Below are positions 7,058 through 11,991 of a stretch of DNA of 13,260 nucleotides, piece after piece; within the stretch, counting starts at the first letter, position 1, and the number at the start of each line of letters is the position of its first letter. The notes under the pieces were generated by a model, which was given only the letters and a program-made list of their open reading frames with translations, had not been told where the DNA came from and ran no database searches. Origin of the DNA: Opitutia bacterium UBA953 (lineage in GTDB: Bacteria > Verrucomicrobiota > Verrucomicrobiia > Opitutales > UBA953); NCBI GenBank assembly GCA_002293125.1, contig DBCR01000047.1, positions 1 to 13,260 on the forward strand, written 5' to 3'. A program made the translations under genes and the position numbers.

Positions 7058-8950
7058 ATGAACACCCAATCCCTTTCCCAACCTGTGAGCACCTCCCTTC
7101 CCTCCGTCGAAGACCATCGCAAGATGCACGTCGTCGTCGTCGGCCACGTCGACCACGGCAAGTCTACCTTCGTCGGCCGTCTCCTCAACGACACCGACTC
7201 CCTGCCCAACGGAAAAATCGAGCAGGTTCGCAAGAACTGCGCGATCGAAGGCATGGAGTTCGAATACGCCTTCCTCCTCGACGCCCTGATCGAAGAACAG
7301 GAACAGAACATCACCATCGATACCACGCGCATCTTCTTCCGCACGAAACAGCGCGCCTACGCCATCATCGACGCCCCGGGCCACAAGGAGTTCCTTAAGA
7401 ACATGGTGACTGGTGCCGCCAGCGCCTCCGCCGCCCTGCTCCTCATCGACGCCAAAGAAGGCGTGATGGACCAGTCCCGCCGCCATGCGTTCCTGCTCTC
7501 CCTCCTGGGCGTGAAGCAGCTCGTCGTGCTGGTGAACAAGATGGACCTCGTCGACCACTCGGAGTCCACCTACCAGAAGATTGTCGCCGAATATTCGGCC
7601 TTCTTGAAGACCCTCGGCCTCAACGCCGTCCACTTCATCCCGATCGCCGCCAAGCATGGCGAGAACGTCGTCGATCGCTCCGCCAAGATGGCTTGGTGGA
7701 AAGGCCCGACGGTCACCGAAGCCCTCGATAACTTCGCCCACGAGGACGACCTCACCGGCCTGCCCCTGCGCCTACCGGTCTCCGACATCTATCGTTTTGA
7801 CCACCGCCGCATCATCGCCGGCCGCGTCGAAGCCGGCGCCATCCGTCCGGGCGACGAGCTCATCTTCCAGCCCGGCGGCCGACGTAGCACGGTGCGTTCA
7901 TTCGAAGATTGGCCAGGCCCAGAATCCCGCTCCGTCGTCGGCACCGGCGGCTCCGCCAGCGTGACGCTCTCCGAGCAGATCTTCGTGGAACGAGGCCAGG
8001 TCGCATCCCACCCAGCCAATCAGCCCCGCGTCGGCCGTGAATTCCGCGCCCGCATCTTCTGGCTCGGCAAGGAACCCCTCGTCCAGAACAAGACCTACCG
8101 CCTGCGTCTGCTCACCCAGAACGTCGACGCCGTCATCGCCAAGATCATCAAGGTCACCGACGCCTCCACGCTCGAATCCAAGGAGGCCGCCAGCGTCCCC
8201 CGCGACTCGATCTGCGAAGTCATCGTCCGCGCCACGCGCAGCATCGCTTACGATCTGCACAGCGAGTGTCCCATCACGGGTCGTTTCGCCCTCGAAGAAG
8301 GCGGCCGCATCCATGGTGGCGGCATCATCCTCGATACGGTCTCGAAGTCCGAAGGCCCTTCCGGCAAGGTCACCGCCTCCGAACGCGGCGCTCGCGCCGG
8401 CCACCCGCCTGCGGTCATCTGGTTCACAGGTCTCTCCGGATCGGGCAAGTCGACCATCGCCGAAGCCGTCGAACGCCGTCTCTTCGACGCCGGCCGCAAC
8501 GTGGTCCGCGTCGATGGCGACGACCTCCGCGTCTCGCTCAACCGCGACCTGGGCTTCTCCGCCGCCGACCGCGCCGAAAGCGTGCGTCGCGCTTCCGCCG
8601 TCGCTGGCCTCTTCGCCGGCACGGGCCACCTCACGCTCGTCACCCTGATCGCTCCGTTGGCCGCCGACCGTGCCAAGGCCCGCGCCGCCCTCGCGAACCA
8701 CACGTTCATCGAGGTCTTTGTCGACGCCCCGCTCGCCGTCTGCGAATCGCGCGACGTCAAAGGACTCTATGCCAAGGCGCGCCGGGGAGAGATCGCCGAG
8801 TTCACCGGCATCTCGTCTCCGTACGAAGCCCCGGAATCTCCTGAGGTCCATATCAAGACCGACAAGACCTCCCAGGAAGAAGCCGTCGACCTCGTGCTCA
8901 GCGCGATCGACAAGGTCCTCCAGGGCAAGGGCGACGATTGGGAAGTGTAA
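7058..8950 (+). CDS. cysNC: Fused sulfate adenylyltransferase subunit 1 (GTPase) and adenylylsulfate kinase
   Basis: A 630-residue bifunctional protein. The N-terminal GTPase has GHVDHGKST (29-37), DAPGH and NKMD, followed by two EF-Tu-like beta-barrel domains to about residue 440; it drives APS synthesis by CysD. The C-terminal APS kinase (about 445-630) has a second P-loop, GLSGSGKST (458-466), then DGDDLRVSL (486-494), FSAADRAESVRR, FIEVFVDAPL, GLYAKARRGEI and YEAPESPEV; it phosphorylates APS to PAPS. Oddities: E. coli CysN has GSVDDGKS and a longer switch region. The kinase reads DDLRVSL where NVRHGL is usual, and IAP where FISP is usual, so the reserve phospho-serine is alanine (A532). 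The P-loops are intact, so both activities remain plausible. The ATG is 13 bases after the cysD stop. Confidence 0.92.
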   Translation: MNTQSLSQPVSTSLPSVEDHRKMHVVVVGHVDHGKSTFVGRLLNDTDSLPNGKIEQVRKNCAIEGMEFEYAFLLDALIEEQEQNITIDTTRIFFRTKQRAYAIIDAPGHKEFLKNMVTGAASASAALLLIDAKEGVMDQSRRHAFLLSLLGVKQLVVLVNKMDLVDHSESTYQKIVAEYSAFLKTLGLNAVHFIPIAAKHGENVVDRSAKMAWWKGPTVTEALDNFAHEDDLTGLPLRLPVSDIYRFDHRRIIAGRVEAGAIRPGDELIFQPGGRRSTVRSFEDWPGPESRSVVGTGGSASVTLSEQIFVERGQVASHPANQPRVGREFRARIFWLGKEPLVQNKTYRLRLLTQNVDAVIAKIIKVTDASTLESKEAASVPRDSICEVIVRATRSIAYDLHSECPITGRFALEEGGRIHGGGIILDTVSKSEGPSGKVTASERGARAGHPPAVIWFTGLSGSGKSTIAEAVERRLFDAGRNVVRVDGDDLRVSLNRDLGFSAADRAESVRRASAVAGLFAGTGHLTLVTLIAPLAADRAKARAALANHTFIEVFVDAPLAVCESRDVKGLYAKARRGEIAEFTGISSPYEAPESPEVHIKTDKTSQEEAVDLVLSAIDKVLQGKGDDWEV

Positions 8951-8959
8951 CCGAAGAAT

Positions 8960-9060
8960 AAGGGGGCACGTGGGCAAGGAAGTGCAGCCAAGGCTAGTAA
9001 GGTTGGCTGCCTACCCCTATCCCTATCCCTAATCTTGGCCACTTGCCCCCGTGCCCACTT
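8960..9060. repeat. Nested inverted repeat downstream of cysNC
   Basis: The spacer between cysNC and the sulfatase gene holds two nested inverted repeats. Outer arms of 19 bases (8960-8978 and 9042-9060) are complementary except at two positions. Inside, GCAGCCAA (8984-8991) and TTGGCTGC (9003-9010) form a perfect 8-base stem with an 11-base loop. Between the inner stem and the right outer arm is a short tandem CCCTAT stretch (9014-9030). The motif ACTTG(C/T)CCCC occurs twice, 16 bases apart (9041 and 9057). It may act as a 3'-end structure for the cys transcript, but there is no terminal U-run, so a REP-like or small mobile palindrome is equally possible. Confidence 0.6.
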
Positions 9061-9077
9061 GTCCCCTATATAGCCTC

Positions 9078-10553
9078 ATGCGTCTCCCCATCGCCCTCGC
9101 CCTCCTCGCCTGCCTCTCCGCCTTCGCGGCCGAGACCCGTAAGAATGTCCTGCTGCTCGTCTCCGACGATTGCGGCCCGCGCATGGGCACGTACGGCGGC
9201 GAGGCGCTGACGCCGAACATCGACGCCCTCGCCCGCTCCGGCGTCCGCTTCGATCGAGCATACTGCCAATACGCGCTCTGCAACCCGAGCCGCACGTCCT
9301 TCCTCACCGGCCTCCGTCCCGACACCACGGGGGTCTACGATAACGCGAAGGAATTCCGCAAGGTGATCCCGGACATGGTCACGATGCCGCAGATGTTCAA
9401 GAACAACGGCTACACCGTCGGCCGCATCGGCAAGCTCTACCACTATGGCGTGCCGAAGGAAATCGGCACCAACGGTCTCGACGATCCGCAGTCCTGGGAA
9501 CAGGTCTGGAATCCCCGCGGCCGCGATTGCGACGACGAGGACAAGATCTTCTCGATCGGCGTCGGTGCCGGTTCTTCCGCCGACAAAGCTAATGGCAAGA
9601 CCGGTCAGATCCTCGTAGGGTCGGGCAACTACGGCGGCACGCTCAGCTGGCTCGCCGCTGACGGGACCGATGCCGAGCAGACCGACGGCAAGATCGCCGC
9701 GCAGGCCATCTCGTTCCTGCAAGAAAAGCGCGCCAAACCGTTCTTCCTAGCCGTGGGCTTCTTCCGCCCGCACACGCCCTACGTGGCCCCCAAGCCCTAC
9801 TTCCAGTCCTACCCCAAGGATAAGGTCGAGCTCGTCCCCGACCCCGCCGCCGACCGCGCTTCCAAGCCTCAGGTGGCCCTTTCCAATACCGCGGTAGCCA
9901 ACTATGGCATGACCGAGGACACGCAGCGTACGGCCAAGCAGGCCTACCTTGCCTCGATGACCTTCATGGACGCCCAGTTCGGCCTCGTGCTCGCGGAACT
10001 GAAGAAGCAAGGCCTCGATAAGAACACGATCGTCATCTTCATCAGTGACCACGGCTACAACCTCGGTGAACACGGCCTCTGGCAGAAACGCTCCCTCTAC
10101 GAAGATTCGGCCCGCGTGCCCTTCATCATCCGCGACCCGGACAGCAAGGCCAACGGCCGGCCCACGAGGCGCCTGGCTGAACTCCTCGACCTCTACCCGA
10201 CGCTGGCCGACCTATGCGGCTTGGCGCCCGACAAGCGCGTCGAGGGCAAGAGCCTCCGCCCGCTGCTGGAACGTCCCGACGCCCTCTGGAATCACTCCGC
10301 CTACACGCAGGTCGATTTCGGCGCGATCAACGCTGGCGGCAAGAAGAAGGCTGCCACGCCCCCCGAACGTAAGGTCGGCCGCTCGGTCCGCACCGAACGC
10401 TACCGCTATACGGAATGGAACCAAGGAAAGCTCGGGGTCGAACTCTACGACCATGACGCCGATCCGGGTGAGTTCAAGAACCTCGCCAGCGATCCCGCCT
10501 ACGCCCCCGTCGTCTCCGCACTCAAGTCCACCCTCGCCAAGGGAACGAATTAA
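9078..10553 (+). CDS. Secreted type I sulfatase, iduronate-2-sulfatase-like
   Basis: A 491-residue alkaline-phosphatase-fold sulfatase that hydrolyses sulfate esters, probably on glycans. The signal peptide MRLPIALALLACLSAFAAE fixes this ATG; an upstream in-frame GTG (9051) would add residues before it and overlap the repeat. Motifs: metal ligands D30-D31 in LLVSDDCG; the formylglycine signature C68-N-P-S-R72 followed by TSFLTG; GKLYH (K119, H122); FFRPHTPY (H232); ISDHGYNLGEHG (D324, H325). LRPDTTGVYDN and FFLAVGFFRPH resemble iduronate-2-sulfatases (SulfAtlas S1_7 by memory). C68 must be oxidised to formylglycine by a maturase not encoded here. The predicted location is periplasmic or extracellular. 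The released sulfate could feed the adjacent cys genes (inference). It is separated from cysNC by 127 bases of repeats, so it probably has its own promoter. Confidence 0.92.
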   Translation: MRLPIALALLACLSAFAAETRKNVLLLVSDDCGPRMGTYGGEALTPNIDALARSGVRFDRAYCQYALCNPSRTSFLTGLRPDTTGVYDNAKEFRKVIPDMVTMPQMFKNNGYTVGRIGKLYHYGVPKEIGTNGLDDPQSWEQVWNPRGRDCDDEDKIFSIGVGAGSSADKANGKTGQILVGSGNYGGTLSWLAADGTDAEQTDGKIAAQAISFLQEKRAKPFFLAVGFFRPHTPYVAPKPYFQSYPKDKVELVPDPAADRASKPQVALSNTAVANYGMTEDTQRTAKQAYLASMTFMDAQFGLVLAELKKQGLDKNTIVIFISDHGYNLGEHGLWQKRSLYEDSARVPFIIRDPDSKANGRPTRRLAELLDLYPTLADLCGLAPDKRVEGKSLRPLLERPDALWNHSAYTQVDFGAINAGGKKKAATPPERKVGRSVRTERYRYTEWNQGKLGVELYDHDADPGEFKNLASDPAYAPVVSALKSTLAKGTN

Positions 10554-10560
10554 AAGGCAG

Positions 10561-10581
10561 GGACAGCACCACGTGCTGTCC
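10561..10581 (+). repeat. Palindromic hairpin repeat, copy 1
   Basis: GGACAGCAC, a CAC loop, then GTGCTGTCC: a perfect 9-base stem starting 8 bases after the sulfatase stop. It is preceded by GCAGG. The same hairpin occurs inverted at 10740-10760, and related ones lie at 10599-10617 and 11962-11982. Its position directly after a stop codon suggests transcript-end protection or termination, although no U-tract follows. Confidence 0.7.
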
Positions 10582-10598
10582 TCGCTCAGCCAGGTAGG

Positions 10599-10617
10599 GT
10601 CGGGACCGCGTCACGAC
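10599..10617 (+). repeat. Palindromic hairpin repeat, copy 2 (divergent arms)
   Basis: GTCGGGAC, a CGC loop, then GTCACGAC: an 8-base stem with one mismatch. It overlaps the end of GTAGGG (10594-10599), the same lead-in seen before two of the other copies. The centre ACCGCGT matches the 11962-11982 copy although the arm sequence differs. That points to conserved structure more than conserved sequence. Confidence 0.5.
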
Positions 10618-10631
10618 ATAGCTGCCTGACA

Positions 10632-10679
10632 GAGGACTGAGTTGAGGTCTGCGTTGAGGGCTGAATAGAGGACTGAACG
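10632..10679. repeat. Four imperfect 12-base tandem repeats
   Basis: The units at 10632-10643, 10644-10655, 10656-10667 and 10668-10679 read GAGGACTGAGTT, GAGGTCTGCGTT, GAGGGCTGAATA and GAGGACTGAACG. All start GAGG, then a variable base, then CTG. The array lies in the middle of the palindrome-bounded spacer. No coding role is apparent. Confidence 0.65.
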
Positions 10680-10739
10680 GATTCTCATTTCCGACAGCAG
10701 ATAAGCCTGCAGGGGCTGGCGTGCGCCGAAGACAAATTA

Positions 10740-10760
10740 GGACAGCACGTGGTGCTGTCC
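10740..10760 (-). repeat. Palindromic hairpin repeat, copy 3 (inverted)
   Basis: This is the reverse complement of copy 1. GGACAGCAC, GTG and GTGCTGTCC on the + strand read on the - strand as the CAC-loop hairpin preceded by GTAGGG (10759-10764). It lies 53 bases downstream of the stop of the - strand oxidoreductase gene. Copies 1 and 3 therefore each face the 3' end of the gene on their own side. Confidence 0.7.
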
Positions 10761-10777
10761 CTACTTCAATTCCTCCG

Positions 10778-10809
10778 GCCCTCTAGCCCTCCTGCCCTCG
10801 GGTCCTCGA
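10778..10809. repeat. Four 8-base quasi-repeats next to the oxidoreductase stop
   Basis: The units GCCCTCTA, GCCCTCCT, GCCCTCGG and GTCCTCGA follow each other without gaps and end 3 bases before the stop of the - strand gene. On the - strand they read as GAGG(A/G)C words, recalling the GAGG units of the 12-base array nearby. They may be products of slippage. Confidence 0.45.
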
Positions 10810-10812
10810 TCT

Positions 10813-11910
10813 TTAGCTATACCTCAACTCGACCTTCTTGCCGGTGCGGATCGACTCGTAGATGCCGTCGATGATGACCATGTCGCGACGGCCGACTTCG
10901 CCGGAGCAGCTGAGCGCCTGATTATCGCGGAACGCGACCGCGACACCGTCCATGTGGCGCTGCTGCTGACGGAAGATGCCGAAATCCAGTTTGCCCTTGG
11001 CCGAGGTGGAGATGTTCAGGCCACGGTAGCTGAACACCGGGCGCTCACCCTTGAACCAGCCCTTGGCGGCTTCAGCGAACAACTCCGCCCGATTGGCATC
11101 GTAGCCCGACCAGACGTCGGCGACGGCACCGTTGGCGAACTCGAGGCGAAACTCCAGGGCCTGTTCGACTTCGACAAAGAGTTCGGGCCGGGTCTTCGGG
11201 AGTTCCTTGGCGGTAACCGAGATGGGATTGGCGTCGGCCGCCATGCAGACCGCTTGAACCGAGTAGATGCCCATGTCCGTCAACGCCCCGCCGCCGGCGA
11301 GCTTCTTCTCGATGCGCCAAGACTTGCGATGGAGCGTGTAGCCGTTGGCGCTCTTAATCTTCATGAACGAGCCGAACTCCTGGGTCTTGGCCAGACGGAC
11401 GAGTTCCTGGTGATACGGATCGAAGTGGAGACGATACCCGATGGCGAGGCGCTTGCCGGCCTTCTTGCCCGCGGCGATCATCGTGTCGCACTCGGCGGCC
11501 GCAATGGCCATCGGCTTCTCGCAGATGACGTGCTTGCCGGCGCCGAAGGCATCGATGACGTTCTGACGATGAACTCCCGGGGGCGTGACCACATAGACGA
11601 TATCGATCGCCTTGTTGGCGGCGACCTTGTCCCACTGGTCATAAGAATAGATATTGGCTTCGTCGAAGCCATGAAGCTTCGCGAGCTTCACGCCCTTCTC
11701 GCGCGTACCCGTGATCGCCGCCACCAGCTTCACGTGCTTGGTCTCCAGCAACGCCGGCGAGAGCTCGCCGTTCGAATAATTTCCCAGGCCGCAGAGCGCC
11801 AGACCGAGGGGCTTACCGCTGGCTTCCGCCGCGCGCAGCGCCGGAGCGAGGGCATAACCGGCGGCCAGGCCGCCAAGGGAACCGAGGAAAGCACGACGCG
11901 TAGGACTCAT
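10813..11910 (-). CDS. Tat-exported Gfo/Idh/MocA-family oxidoreductase
   Basis: A 365-residue NAD(P)-dependent oxidoreductase resembling glucose-fructose oxidoreductases. The N-terminus carries a twin-arginine signal, TRRAFLGS (4-11), plus a hydrophobic segment ending ALAPALRAAEA, so export of the folded, cofactor-loaded protein is expected. The Rossmann domain has GLGNYS (41-46), VVTPPGVH, and the family motif CEKPMA with E131-K132-P133. GYRLHFDPYH (158-167) and GGGALTDMGIYSVQAV (D212, Y216) belong to the C-terminal substrate domain. The substrate is probably a sugar or cyclitol, but the sequence does not say which. It converges with the sulfatase gene across a repeat-rich gap and lies 81 bases downstream of the cytochrome gene. 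Verrucomicrobiota encode many such exported oxidoreductases near glycan genes (family knowledge). Confidence 0.9.
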   Translation of the reverse strand: MSPTRRAFLGSLGGLAAGYALAPALRAAEASGKPLGLALCGLGNYSNGELSPALLETKHVKLVAAITGTREKGVKLAKLHGFDEANIYSYDQWDKVAANKAIDIVYVVTPPGVHRQNVIDAFGAGKHVICEKPMAIAAAECDTMIAAGKKAGKRLAIGYRLHFDPYHQELVRLAKTQEFGSFMKIKSANGYTLHRKSWRIEKKLAGGGALTDMGIYSVQAVCMAADANPISVTAKELPKTRPELFVEVEQALEFRLEFANGAVADVWSGYDANRAELFAEAAKGWFKGERPVFSYRGLNISTSAKGKLDFGIFRQQQRHMDGVAVAFRDNQALSCSGEVGRRDMVIIDGIYESIRTGKKVELRYS

Positions 11911-11961
11911 AGGGGTATCGCTTTTCTACGCCGCCCTGCCCGCCCCGCAAGTGCAAGGTAG

Positions 11962-11982
11962 GGGCAGCACCGCGTGCTGCCC
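11962..11982 (+). repeat. Palindromic hairpin repeat, copy 4
   Basis: GGGCAGCAC, a CGC loop, then GTGCTGCCC: a perfect 9-base stem with GTAGGG (11958-11963) in front. Compared with copy 1 the third base of the stem changes from A to G and its partner from T to C, a compensatory change that keeps the stem. It lies 9 bases beyond the stop of the - strand cytochrome gene. Confidence 0.7.
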
Positions 11983-11991
11983 TAGACTGAC

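Larger units (their letters stand above)
10560..10764. repeat. Palindrome-bounded intergenic element between sulfatase and oxidoreductase genes
   Basis: The 259-base convergent gap 10554-10812 has no credible gene. Its core is bounded by a perfect 22-base inverted repeat (10560-10581 versus 10740-10761), and each end is itself a hairpin. Inside lie another hairpin (10599-10617) and four 12-base tandem units (10632-10679). The form resembles a small non-autonomous mobile element or a BIME-like cluster of repetitive palindromes. I see no flanking target-site duplication and no transposase, so mobility is not shown. Confidence 0.55.

Noticed and set aside
6124..7344. Open frame of 406 codons on the - strand across cysD
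   Set aside because: It overlaps cysD and the cysNC N-terminus, both well supported, and has no recognisable domain.
7898..8977. Open frame of 359 codons on the - strand inside cysNC
   Set aside because: Antisense to the intact APS kinase and CysN barrels; composition typical of a shadow frame.
8984..9010. Rho-independent terminator after cysNC
   Set aside because: The stem is good but no T-run follows on either strand, so it is kept only as an inverted repeat.
9051..9077. Upstream GTG start for the sulfatase
   Set aside because: It would put nine residues ahead of a clean signal peptide, and its codons are part of the inverted repeat.
10632..10679. Possible CRISPR array
   Set aside because: Units are 12 bases, contiguous and without spacers, and no cas genes are present.
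10954..11961. Open frame of 335 codons on the + strand over the oxidoreductase gene
   Set aside because: The - strand frame has a Tat signal, a Rossmann motif and CEKP; the + strand product is featureless.
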